From NCBI GenBank assembly GCA_012064385.1, contig QRDG01000030.1:961081-1025080 (forward strand): 64,000 nt of DNA, written 5' to 3'. The translations under genes and the position numbers were made by a program. The notes under the pieces are model-generated. The model did no database searches and was not told the DNA's origin. It saw only the letters and a list, made by a program, of their open reading frames with translations. Positions 1 through 9,823 of this stretch are shown here, piece after piece. The stretch comes from Puccinellia tenuiflora (Eukaryota > Streptophyta > Magnoliopsida > Poales > Poaceae). How positions within the stretch are numbered: the stretch's first letter is position 1; each line of letters begins with the position of its first letter.

Positions 1-553
1 AGCCCAGTGAGCCATGCCTAGATGTAATCGAATTATTATGATCAAATGAAATAAAGCCGGCTTCTGTGAACATGAGTCCTTTAGTCGAGTCACCCAGTGA
101 GTGCGCTTTGTTCTTTAAATTTTGATCATCAGGTTCTTGGGGGCTTGCTTTTCAGTGAAAAAAGTTAAGCTTAAACTCTTGGACCCGGCACAGTAGCCAA
201 ATTTTCCTAGTTTTCTCGCTGGTAAGTCAGATGCATCCTGCACAATATGATCTATCTACAGGCATGACTTGTTTCTTTCTCTTATGGATCCTAAGGAACA
301 TATGAGTTAAGAACCTGTCAGCACAAGCTGTACGAGAAGTCATGCAGGGCCTACTTATTCATCAGTGAAAAATTAGACGGGTTATAAGAACCAAGCCGAT
401 TGGCACAAATTCAAAATAGCTAACAAGCTAAATAGTTTAAAGCACCAGTAGTGCATCTTTACAACTCAAAAGAGCTCAACAAGCTCAATAGTTTAAAAGC
501 ACCCATAGTGCATAAATACAAAGTCTCAACAGTAACACAGAATTACATAGTAC
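1..553. other. Non-coding interior of a retroelement, no gene seen
   Basis: No credible coding frame is present. The stretch lies 3' of the antisense gene that ends at 554, inside the same plus-strand retroelement whose LTR is at 5161-5667. It has one copy of a CTTGGGGGCT motif near 136-146, resembling the polypurine-like copies found at 1851-2260. The 5' LTR, gag and pol of the element must lie outside the window. Confidence 0.5.
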
Positions 554-3500
554 TCAAAAGTCATTCAAAGGGTGGTCTTCTAGAGGAGTCGACTCCTTAG
601 CCAGAGTTGAGGAGTCCTCCTTAGCAGGCGACTTGTCCTTTGCTTGAACAGCAGGAGTCGATGAGTTCTTCTTAGCAGGAGATTTGCCTTGTGCTTGAGC
701 AGCGGAGGAAGGAGCCGGCTTCAATGGAGGCTTGGTGGCGACTTTCTTCGTTTGAAATCCAGTACCCTTGGGACTCTTCATATGCTTGGTAAGATCTGCT
801 TGTTTCTGAGCGTCTCCAGAGACAGCTCTAGAAGGAGTGGGCGCAGCAGGAGTCTTCAGGGTAGGCTCAGCACTTGGCACAGGAGCCGCCGGTGATGATG
901 AACTCGGACCGGCAGAGGCAGCGAATACACCAGATGGGTCCTGTGATGGGCGGCCAAAGTTTACTATCTCAGGATGTACTGGAGCGACTCTCTTGTTCTC
1001 CAAATCATAATGATGAACCCATACCTCAGGGTCCATCTTATTCGCAATCTCACAAGCATATGGCCGCACCAGCTTTTCTTCGGCTATGAAGTCATTCTGA
1101 GTGAAAGGTTTGCCATCCTCATGCTGCTCAGGCTTTCCCATTGTAAGCATTGCTGGCTCAAGAACAGTGGGATAGTAGCTGTGGGCTAAGGCCAGGATCC
1201 TGATAGCAGATCTCCTCATAGAAGATTGTTTCCACAAGCGCACATAACCTGGTGCCCTGGACAACTCATCCACCAGACGTTCAGGCTCTTTGGGGCACTT
1301 GCCTTTGTGATTCAGATACTTGACCACAGAACGGGCTCCCTCTTGTAGCCCGTGACAGTAATCAAGCATCTCAGACAGTTGTTTGCTTGTGGGCAATTTA
1401 AGCTTGGGGGAGTCAGCCCCTGCAGAAAGGAAATCAAGGAGTCATTGTCAGTTGAAAAGCAATTCAGAAAGGTACAAAAGGAAGCAAGCAAAAGTCATAA
1501 ACTCACCAAATATATGCTGACACATTGCACCAATGCCCTTCTTGCAAGTGTTGAACACAGCTTGTAGGTCATTGTGTGCCTTCTGAGCAATCTTTTTTGC
1601 ATCAGCCGACTGTTTTTTCACCTGCTCCAGTTGAGCAGCTAAGGCCTTCAGATCCTTCTCAAGCTGAAGGGAGTGTTCTTTTTCGGCCAGGGCAGATCTG
1701 GCACTAGCAGCTGCCTGGTCCTCAAGTTCTTTCATGTCTCTCTTCATCTTGGAGACGATGCACTGCAATTACAAGTCATAAAGCACAAGTGAGATCCACA
1801 AGTCAAATACAGAACTCATGAGCTCCAAGTCGTCACAAGTTAACAACTTGGCGCTTGGGGGCTACTCAGGAGTCAATTCTTTCTATCAGAAAAGCAGGCA
1901 TGAGTCCTAATCGACAAGTCATAAGCTCCAAGTCGCCACAAGTTAGCAACTTGGCGCTTGGGGGCTACTGGCAGATCAGAATTTTTTCCTCAGGTTAATT
2001 ATGAATAGTGTGGACATATTGGTAGCTCCAAGTCGTCGCAGGCTGACAACTCGGCGCTTGGGGGCTACTCGTGCGAAAGTTTTTGGTCTAAGGACCCGAC
2101 AGACAGTAAATTATCAGCCCCGAGTCCTAGTAGAGCTAAGGACTCAGGCCTTGGGGGCTACAGTGTGCAAATTTTGTTCATACTAGCAATTGAGTTCAGT
2201 ATCAAATCAAAGCACCTATCCTAGTCACAAGTCACCACAGACAGGTGCTTGGGGGCTACTGAGATAGGATGATGCCAGAAAGCATGAAAGGAGAAGTCAG
2301 AAAAGCTTACTTCATGAACTATGTGAAGAGACCTAAGAGCCGCTTGCTCGTCGTCCTTCAGCCTAGCAGCTTGATCGTTCAAGTCGACTGCTTCAGCATA
2401 AGCTTCGGAGAATGACATGTTATCTGCCACCCGAAGTCGACTGTAGTCAGTAGAGGACTTGATCTTGATTGATGGAGAGGCTGCAGGAGTCGGCTTGACA
2501 GGAGCCGGCTGAACTGGAGGTGCAGAATCAGGAGTCACAGCACCAGAGCTGGGCTGGACTGTTGTTGGAGTTGCCTCCCGAGCCTTTGAAGAGGACTCGG
2601 GGACAGTAGGAGTCGTGGCTGCGCCAGCTGATGCAGCGATGGAGGGACCTGTCCTCGTACTGGTTGTCTGAGAAGTCGATGGAGGGGCAGGTCCACGCCC
2701 AGAGGAGACATCAGCCATGCCTGGGAGCTTTGACACCTTGGCACAAGGCCGAGCCCTGAAATATTCAGAGATAGAAATCAATAAACCTAGTGAAAGGAAA
2801 GATCAGAAATCATACAATTGCAAGTACAGAGACAAAGGAGTCTTACCCAACATTGGTCTCCAGGTCCAAGGCGGCCTGGGAGTTTGAGGAAGGCATTGAC
2901 AAACCAGAGCTATAAGAGTCGTCCTTTTGGGGAGGAGAGGTTGATTTCCGTTGGTGTGAGACTGGCAGAGGCTCAGGAGCGTCTGCAGGCCCATCGGAAC
3001 GCAGCTTCCTCTTTCTGGCGGCAATGACACTCTGCAATTGCTCTTCAGGCTTAGTTGGGGAGCGAGAGGACCCAAGGACTCGTGAGAGTGGTACCTTGGG
3101 AACAGCCTCTCGAGAGCCATTATTGTTTGAGGCTGGAGAGGACGAGGAATGACTCCTAGCAGAGGACTCTGCAGATGGAGATGGTTGAGCAGCAGCAGAG
3201 GCAGTGTCAGCTTGCCTAGTGGGGGGAGCCTCTGGAGAGGACTCGTCATCGTCGGTTTCTTCCACAATGGGAGCCTCTTGGGAGGACTCCTCTTCATCAG
3301 CATTCTTAGTGGGAGCCTCTGGCGAGGACTCCTTATCGGCAGCATCATCATCAGCAGGAGCCTCCTGAGAGGACTCCTCATCCTCATCATCAGTGTCATC
3401 TGCCACAGTGGCTTGATCTGTGGCAGGAATTTCTTCTTCAGCTTCAGCCTCAGCTTCAGCTTTATTCTTAGAACCAGCTCCAGAGGCCGGCTTCCAGAAG

Positions 3501-4618
3501 GAGTCGGTGAGCTGCAAAGGAGTTAGCAAACATGAGTTAGCAAACATGAGTTAGCAAACATGAGTTAGTAAACATGAGTCAGCAAGCAATACAAGTGAAG
3601 TCAAGGTTGAAATAAAGTAGAAAGTAATACTTACATCAGGAGCTGGGTTTGTTGAGCAGAAGGGTTGGAGCCCGAAATGAGCTTGATCCTTCACCGGTTT
3701 CCCAGTCAACTTCTTGATGAGTCGACCAAGCTCCGGTCCATCAGACAACTGCTCTGTAACCCGGAGGTCGTCACCAGCACATCTGGTATATGAGCAGATC
3801 AACCGAGTCCTAGGACTCAGCGGCTGGATTCTCCAGGTCGTCCAGCAGCGGACCAGGTCCAGATTTTCCAAGTTGTGGGACAAGAGGGCCCGGATGCGAG
3901 TGATCAGAGACTCGACCCTTGGCCGGTCGGCCTCTGGGCACCTGGCTTTCATTAGAGGAGTCGCCCGGAGGCGTTCCTCAGAGAACAAAGGAAGCTTAGG
4001 CTCATTTGCAGGAGAAGTATCCTTGCAATAAAAGAAAGTCCTTTGCCAGTCTTTGATGCGATTTGGGAAAACTGGCTTAGGGAAGACGGAGTTGAGGCGC
4101 CGTTGAAGGGCGACGGCGCCACATTGGAGAAGAGGGCCCCCAGAGGTTTCAGGTTGTGGATTGCAATAGAATAGCTCGAGCCAGAGGTTGATATCAGGTT
4201 TAATTTGGAGGTAATCCTCACAGAGAACAACAAAATTAGAAAGTGTGAGAATGGAATTGGGAGCAAGATCGTGAATCCGCAGCTCGTAAAGCTCGAGGAG
4301 CTGGCGGAAGAAGAAATCGCCGGGGGGAGAAAAGCCGCGAAATAGGTGCTCGACAAAGACGACAACTTCATCCTTGGCAGGAGAGGGAACAATCTCATCC
4401 CCAGGGGCCCGAGCTTGAGCGCTAGAGGGGATCAAACCTGATAGCCTGTGGGTCTTCAATTGCTCAGCCGAGACCGTGGATCCACTCCAATCGGCGGAGA
4501 TCGATCGCTTGGAGGAAGATTTGGCGGCGGCGGCGGCCGCGGCGGCAATGTTCACCGTCCTGCTCGACGTGGTCGCCTTGGCCTTGGAGGTGCCCTTGGT
4601 GGGGCGCTTGGGGGCCAT
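554..4618 (-). CDS. Five-exon Transposase_28-type ('putative gypsy type transposon') protein, antisense in a retroelement
   Basis: Five exons can be joined with GT-AG introns and consistent phase: 4618-3635, 3511-2847, 2755-2311, 1762-1507 and 1419-554. Together they give 3216 nt, that is 1071 codons plus TGA, with no internal stop. Exon 1 (about 328 aa) begins with basic Ala/Lys/Ser-rich sequence containing a nine-Ala run. It then has the conserved block typical of the grass Transposase_28 domain (VVFVEHLFRGFSPPGDFF, then LAPNSILTLSNFVVLCEDYL). Exon 2 holds four acidic ESSxEAP-type repeats. Exon 3 is Pro/Ser/Thr-rich and ends helical. Exon 4 looks coiled-coil. Exon 5 has a helical block, then a Lys/Ser/Pro-rich tail with KSPAK repeats. 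The family is common in grass Gypsy-type elements and its biochemical role is unknown to me; the name does not show it is a transposase. The ATG was chosen because it follows a TATA box at suitable distance and opens the conserved block. Transcription runs opposite to the host element. Exon prediction is mine and lacks transcript support. Confidence 0.8.
1851..2260 (+). repeat. Array of about 100-bp units each ending in a polypurine-tract-like motif
   Basis: The motif CTTGGGGGCTAC occurs at about 1851-1865, 1954-1968, 2054-2068, 2148-2161 and 2245-2259, spaced 94-103 bp. The first three copies also share the preceding context (CTCCAAGTCG..CACAAGTTA..AACTTGGCG or close variants). The element's real PPT at 5150-5160 carries the same GGGGGCTAC, directly before the LTR. 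The whole array sits inside intron 3 (2310-1763) of the antisense gene. Confidence 0.8.
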
Positions 4619-4732
4619 GGCGTGCGTGCGGGGCGAGAGGGAGCGCTGCGCGGGAAGAGATGGGCGCGAAAGAGAGGAAGGAGAGCTTTGAGCTGAAGGG
4701 GCAAGTGAGGTTTAGGGCTTAACCCTTCGAGA

Positions 4733-4738
4733 TTTATA
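4733..4738 (-). promoter_or_regulatory. TATA box of the antisense gene
   Basis: The minus strand reads TTTATAAATC here, 115-120 bp upstream of the ATG at 4618. That is a normal distance for a plant promoter with a 5' UTR of about 80-90 nt. The position fits an autonomous promoter for the antisense gene, inside the retroelement but outside its LTR. Confidence 0.55.
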
Positions 4739-5149
4739 AAGGGGGGTAAAACCCTAGAAAGTCAACTGTGGATAACGTTTCAGTAAAAACGTTCAGGTGG
4801 TCAAACAGACAGATAAGAAATCGAAACAGAGAAAGGTTAAAGGTCACAGATGTGGAAGTAGCCGGCTTGTCTCAGAATGACGAGTCCTGTGACAGTGAAA
4901 TCAGCTTATCTAGCCCTTGTTCGCAAAGAGTCACACCAGAACCCGGCCTGCTAGTGCAAGGGCAAGAGTGATGGCTTGAACAAGGGATAAGAGTGGACTC
5001 ATTTTATGTATGTGTTATGTTTTATGCAGGAATTCATCTTGGAGCTAGCAGCAGGCGACTTTGGAGCCATTGGCTCAAGTGGAAGGAGTCGACCCAGAGA
5101 GTCGAACCAGCAAGTCAGAGGAAGCCGCCAAGCTGTGCCCAAGATAAAT
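4739..5149. other. Non-coding spacer between the antisense gene promoter and the PPT
   Basis: No gene is seen. It contains the presumed upstream promoter region of the antisense gene and short GAGTC/CCGGC-rich stretches like those of the gene's introns, so it belongs to the same retroelement. It ends at the PPT. Confidence 0.5.
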
Positions 5150-5667
5150 TCGGGGGCTACTGATGGGGGGATACTTTATAGGTAGGCCCATGGACCCGGA
5201 AAGTAGACCCGCCAAGACCAAGAAGGCCAAAGCCGAGTCACGTATCAAGTCGCATGGGCTGGGCTGGAGACAAGCCGGCCAAGGCCCATGATGAAGAAAG
5301 GACCCGTCCGGAAGGAGTCCAAGTACAACCCGGAGTCTAAACTTGGAAGACCAAGACGTAGAGTAGGACTCCGTGTTCTAGTATGACTCGGTGTAAAGTG
5401 TAAGTCCAGGGACCCGGCAGCCTTTATAAGCGGGGTCCTGGACCTTAGATCGATAAGTCTCACAAGTCAACCAGTAGAGAAACCCTAGCCACCAGAGAGA
5501 AGTCGCCGGCTCCTAGATTGTGGGAGCCGGGTCCTTGTAATCGAGACATATCAAGAGCAATAATAGAGAAGCAGGAAGTAGGTCTTTACCTCGAATCAGA
5601 GGGGCCGAACCTGGGTAAATCCTTGTTCCTTGGCGAGATTAACCGTTCCAGCGTACTTCAGTCATCA
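5150..5667 (+). mobile_element. PPT plus 3' LTR of the plus-strand retroelement with the antisense gene
   Basis: The PPT CGGGGGCTAC (5151-5160) directly precedes TGATGGGGGG. The LTR ends in CAGTCATCA at 5667, giving TGATG...CATCA inverted termini and a length of 507 bp. A TATA-like TATAAG lies at 5425-5430 in the CCTTTATAAGCGGGG context usual for LTR promoters. PPT to the left makes this the 3' LTR of an element running in from outside the window. No target duplication can be tested because the 5' LTR is not in view. The DNA after 5667 appears to belong to the large Gypsy element. Confidence 0.75.
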
Positions 5668-5721
5668 ATGGCCCCAGAACTCATCTTCCCTAAGGAAGAA
5701 CTTGCCGTGACAACCCACGAC

Positions 5722-5880
5722 AAGGAGGAGTAGAGAAGATGTGGAGTAGAGGAGAAGAGATGGAGGAGGGAGGAGAAGGGGAGAGAAGTGTAGAGGAGAA
5801 GGGAAGAGGAGAAAGAAAGAGGAGAAGTGGAGGGAGAATTGGAGGAGATGGGGAGAAAAGGGGAAAAGAGAGGGAGATGA
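5722..5880 (+). repeat. Purine-rich (GA) tract of about 155 bp
   Basis: The plus strand is almost only A and G from 5722 to 5880 (GGAGGAGTAGAGAAG, GGAGGGAGGAGAAGGGGAGA and similar). There are only a few scattered T residues and, apart from the last bases, almost no C. It is low-complexity sequence inside the CACTA-like element next to its left end. Confidence 0.85.
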
Positions 5881-5915
5881 GGGCGCCGGCGGGATTCAAA
5901 TTTTGAATCTCACAA

Positions 5916-6753
5916 TTCTGTGGCGCATGGGCTAGACATGCGCCACAGAATTTTTTTTTCCTTTTTTTGAATTTTTTTTGATTTTGCTGGGAAAGTTCTT
6001 CTGTTGCCCGTAACTTTTTTTTGGTTTGGAATTTGAGGATTCTGTGAATGGCTGACCGGGTAAACCCTGGTGGGATCGAATCCGAAATTTTCTCTAGTTT
6101 TTTTTAAGGTATTATACGCATTTTTTCGACGTCGTATGCAAAAGTTATGGCCAATTTAATATTTCTTCACCTACTATTGGAAAAAAGGTCAAAATGTGTA
6201 TTTCAAAATTTTCCTACAAACTAGACCCTAAACCTTCCATATATCTAAAAGGATTTTATTTTTTGAATTTTTTATCATTTTCTTTCCCTACGTGCAAAAC
6301 TAAAAAGGCGATCCACGAGGGGGGGGGGGGTGCGTGGGGTGAAAAAATGCCGCACAATTCTGTGGCGCATGGAACCACATGCGCCACAGAAATGTCACTT
6401 TCTGTGGCGCATGTGGACCCATGCGCCACAGAATTGTGCAGCCCCTAATCATTGGTGCCAGGCCCACCATATTTCTGTGGCGCATGTGGCCAGATGCGCC
6501 ACAGAAATGTACATTTCTGTGGCGCACTTTGCTCCGTGCGCCACAGAAAAGGCGGCGTAGGATGCAAGCCAGCCGTTGGTTGTGGGGCCCACAGAATTTC
6601 TGTGGCGCATGGAGGAAGGTGCGCCACAGAATGTCTTCTTTTAGTGGCGCATGTCCTCCAGATGCGCCACAGAATTTCTTCTTTTAGTGGCGCATGGAAA
6701 CTGGTGCGCCACAAAAAAAAATTTAGTGGCGCATGAAATATTGGTGCGCCACA
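5916..6753. repeat. Nine TTCTGTGGCGCAtg...catGCGCCACAGAA hairpins (CACTA subterminal repeats)
   Basis: Each unit is an inverted repeat of about 33 bp with a short variable loop. Approximate positions are 5916-5950, 6359-6391, 6400-6434, 6474-6506, 6514-6548, 6599-6631, 6640-6673, 6684-6714 and 6723-6753. The outermost three, nearest the right end, have TTAGTGGCGC in place of TTCTGTGGCGC. This is the usual look of transposase-binding subterminal arrays in CACTA elements. It is not a CRISPR array, because arms are palindromic and spacing irregular. Confidence 0.85.
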
Positions 6754-6790
6754 AAATAGCATCCCACCTATAGCTAGTTTCCTAGTAGTG

Positions 6791-7308
6791 TTCGGCCAGA
6801 GGTGGCCAAAGGCGCTAACAAATCTAATGTGGTTATTGTTGACCCCAGCAAAGAAGCTAGCAGCAAGGAAGTGAGAAGGCAGGTCACGTTGAGCCGGCAA
6901 CCCAATGGATGGGAGGTTATCAAGATCGCCATCAAGAACTCCGCACTCGGGGGCAACAACCACGAGCAAGAGAATCACCACCCAGGTTCATGAAGCCCAG
7001 GAACCCGGAAGTCGGCAAGTGGAAAACAAATCAGGTTGAGTACAAGCCGAAGAGAATCAAGCCGACTTTCAACATGCTACTGAACAAGTACGTACGCCAG
7101 GCCGGATCAAAGTGGGACCAACAGCATGGGAAACGGCCTAGGTCACCATCTATCGAAGTAAGTTGCCAATATCAGAAGTCGGCTGGGGAGTTCAAGCTTC
7201 AAGCAAACCGGCAAACTGTGCAGAGCCGACTTGTGTATCCTGGTGACTCCTCATACTGGCGAGTCAAGGCGCAAGGAGCCAAAGCAGCTGGCATAGGAAG
7301 TGGGTTGG
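6791..7308 (+). pseudogene. Large Gypsy element, gag-pol linker segment (broken)
   Basis: Two overlapping frames code for basic, Gly/Lys-rich sequence of the gag-to-protease region. The first runs from about 6793 (blocks VVIVDPSKE and VTLSRQPNGWEVIKIAIKN), the second from about 6970 to 7308 (block KPTFNMLLNKYVRQAG). A frame change lies near 6965-6985, in a CCC run. I see no zinc knuckle. The frame at 7308 continues without a shift into 13773 once the inserted element and one copy of its GTTGG duplication are discounted. That ties this segment to the protease segment beyond the insertion. Upstream it is cut by the CACTA-like element. Confidence 0.65.
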
Positions 7309-8815
7309 TGATACGTGTCAAACGTATCTATAATTTTTGAGTGATCCATGCTAGTTTTGTGACATTGTCACATGTTTCTACTATCAATTATATCATTTTT
7401 ATGCATTTTATCGGACTAACCTATTGACAAGATGCCCAGTGCCAGTTCCCTGTTTTGTGCTGTTTTTGTTACAGAAAGTTACTTCTGAAAATATTCTCGG
7501 AATTGGACGAAAATTTACGGAGATTTTCTATTGAAGAAATGAGGAAGGGAGCCAGAAGGGCGACTCCAGGGGACCCACACAGGACAGGGGAGGCCCCCTA
7601 TCACGGCCTAAGGCCCACCCGCGGGTGGGACCCGCCCCTGCCCTGTGGGGCACCCCTCAGCCGCATCCGACGCCTATAAAATCACATCCGACGAAAAAAC
7701 CCTAACCTCCGAAGGATCTTCCCAAATACGCAACAGAGCTCCGCTGCCATCACCGACGAGTTTTGGGGGTTCAGAAGGTCCTGTTCCGGCACCCTGCCGG
7801 GACAGGGATCGACCGCCGAGGCCATCTCCATCAACACCGCTGCTTCCCGCAATGAGGAGGGAGTAGTCCCTTATCGGGGCTGAGGCTTATACAAGTAGCT
7901 ATGTGGTTATCTCTCTCTCCCATGATGTGATCTTCGTTGTGATCATGAGCTTTGTTAGTGTAGTTGAATACATGATGTTTCCCTATGTGTAATGGATATG
8001 ATGTTGCTCAAGTGGTGTTATTTAGTACAATTTCCGGAGCCACCGTTGTGATCATGGTACCTCAGTGACAGGATGGGTGCCGTGTGTGACTCTATGGATA
8101 ATAGATTAGAAGGATCTTCATCATGAGTTTGTTCTTTATTTGTTGGATTGAATAGATCATAAGGTTTCTTGATGCTTATGTTATTGAAGAAAGAGACTAT
8201 TCAAGAAATAGGTTGTGGTGTTTGTTAGTACTATATTTGGATGTAGATAGTGACAACATGAAGTGTCCATAGATGTGGAATACGAACTTTAAGGTGTGCT
8301 TTTCGTAGCCCTACGCAATTCTCATCCTATTTGATCCACAAAAGTATGATCTCCGAGTAATGTCTACCACGCATGTATTTTTGTGTGAACTATCATGTGT
8401 TTAATTATGTTAATGATGTTGAGAGTAGTCACTAGTGAAAGTATGAAGCCTAGGCCTTGTTTCCAAGCATTGATACACCATTTTTAGTCACTTTTGTCAC
8501 TTGTTTGCTTGCTGCCATTTTTATTACAGAATTACAAAATCACCTTTTACCATCCATATCATTTGCATTTTACCATCTCTTCGCCGAACTAGTGCACCTA
8601 TACAACTGACAATTGTATTAGGTGTGTTGGGGACACAAGAGACTTCTTGTATCTTAATTGCAAGGTTGCTTGAGAGGGATATCTTTGACCTCTACCTCCC
8701 TTGGATTCGATAAACCTTGCGTTACTCACTTAAGGAAAATTTGCCGCTGTCCTACAAACCTCTGCGCTTGGAGGCCCAACAAGTCTACAAGAATAGAAGT
8801 GTGTAGTAGACATCA
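7309..8815 (+). repeat. 5' LTR of the 7309-13772 element
   Basis: The LTR starts TGATACGTGTCAAACG and ends TAGACATCA, and aligns along its full length with 12268-13772. The TATA box CCTATAAAATC (7675-7680 core) is followed by an ACCCTAAC-containing leader. Short open frames across the R/U5 region (for instance around 7455-7866) are not taken as genes. Confidence 0.93.
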
Positions 8816-8825
8816 AGCTCATTTT

Positions 8826-8843
8826 TGGTGCCATTGCCGGGGA
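8826..8843 (+). other. Primer-binding site of the 7309-13772 element
   Basis: TGGTGCCATTGCCGGGGA follows the LTR end after ten bases. It differs at two positions from the TGGCGCCGTTGCCGGGGA type seen in many grass elements, which I believe is complementary to the 3' end of plant tRNA-Asp. The tRNA assignment is from memory. Confidence 0.7.
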
Positions 8844-8986
8844 GGTAAGGTAAACGGTACTCACACTCCGACGACGAAGCTAATTTCTAGCATTGTTGTT
8901 GGGGAGGTGAGTGCTTGAAGGTATCTTCTTTATATCTTGCAATTAAATCTTTTTGTTTCTTGTTTTTATTTCACTAGTTCGGTTTA

Positions 8987-9823
8987 ATGGAAAATAACAA
9001 AAAAATTAGAGAGCTTTATAAAATTTATCTTGAAATTGGTCATGATGCTTTTGAAGAGAAAATTAAAAAACCTATGTAACTTTATTTGCATAATAATCAT
9101 TATAGTAGCAATGTTATTAGCATGAATTCTTTGGACACCATTATTTCTAATGCTATGGAAAATTCTAAGCTTGGGGAAGCTGGTTTTTATGAATATGATC
9201 TTTTTAGTCCCCCAAGCTGGAAGGAGGAAATTTGCTTTGATGATACTATGCCTCCTATATATGATGATTATAATGATGAATGTGATATTTTCAGTCCACC
9301 TACTATTGAGGAAAAAGTTTATTATGATTATGATATGCCTCCTATTTATGATGATTACAATGATGATTATGATAGTCCTACTCTCAATGCTACTAATAAT
9401 AAAGATTTTGCTTATGTGGAGAGTAATAATAATAATTTTATGCATGTGAATCATGAGAAAAATGCTTTATGTGATGGTTATATTATTGAGTTTTCTTATG
9501 ATTCTACTGAAAGTTATTATGAGAGAGGGAAGCGTGGTTATATAAATTTTCATCTTATGAAGTTTCCCCTCTTTATGTTGAATGTTTTAATGTTGCACCT
9601 GCTTTGCCTTCCTATGCTTAATGCTTTATGCTCCAATGATTTATTTTCTTACAAGATGCATATGCATAGGAAGAGAGTTAGACTTAAATGTGTTTTATAT
9701 TTGCTTCATGATGCTCTCTTTTGCGTTCCAACTCTTATTCTTATGAGAGCATCATTAAAATTATCATGCCTAGCTAAAAGGCTTAAAAGAAAAGCGCTTC
9801 TTGGGAGGCAACCCATCTTTTAA
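8987..9823 (+). pseudogene. Acidic Asp/Tyr/Asn-rich reading frame of a non-autonomous retroelement
   Basis: One frame runs from the ATG at 8987 to 9823. It is interrupted only by a TAA at 9077-9079, so about 30 codons precede the stop and 248 follow it. The product has two PPIYDDYND repeats (near residues 80 and 107 of the uninterrupted frame) and a basic C-terminus ending LLGRQPIF. I recognise no enzyme or gag motif and there is no zinc knuckle. It occupies the usual gag position just after the PBS. A divergent counterpart lies at 21144-22061 in the second element, and only the 3' end of the two frames is obviously alike at DNA level. It may be a degenerate gag or a frame kept by chance. Confidence 0.6.
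9802..9815 (+). other. Conserved TGGGAGGCAACCCA motif in the retroelement interior
   Basis: TGGG-AGGCAA-CCCA can fold as a 4-bp hairpin. The same 14 bases occur at 22224-22237 in the second, otherwise diverged element, at the same place relative to the reading frame, with about 40 bp of flanking similarity (AAAGAAAAGCG upstream, TCTTTTA downstream). A role in packaging or dimerisation is only a guess. Confidence 0.6.

Larger units (their letters stand above)
5716..6790. mobile_element. Short non-autonomous CACTA-like DNA transposon
   Basis: The right end on the minus strand is CACTACTAGGAAAC (inwards from 6790). The left end CACGACAAGGA at 5716 is a degraded version of the same terminal inverted repeat. 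Between them lie many inverted repeats of GTGGCGCATG / CATGCGCCAC, the kind of subterminal repeats CACTA transposases bind. There is no transposase-coding sequence in about 1.08 kb, so it would need help in trans. The flanking trinucleotides (ACC left, TTC right) do not form a clean 3-bp duplication, so the left end is less certain. It lies in the 5' part of the large Gypsy polyprotein region. Confidence 0.7.

Noticed and set aside
2803..3399. Long minus-strand frame of 198 codons rich in Leu/Arg/Pro
   Set aside because: It is a shadow of exon 2 of the antisense gene in another frame; the repeats of that exon create the open frame.
5916..6753. Regularly repeated GTGGCGCATG units that might suggest a CRISPR array
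   Set aside because: Arms are palindromic, spacing is irregular, the setting is a plant transposon, and CACTA subterminal repeats explain it.
7455..7866. Open frames inside the TGATACGT-type LTRs (also at 12414-12825 and 25251-25511)
   Set aside because: They lie across LTR promoter and leader sequence, differ between LTR copies and have no domain.
9086..9449. Possible membrane protein from Met/Ile-rich frames opposite and beside the acidic frame (8984-9454 minus, 9150-9449 plus)
   Set aside because: AT-rich GAT/ATT repeats give Ile/Met-rich shadows in other frames; no real gene signal.
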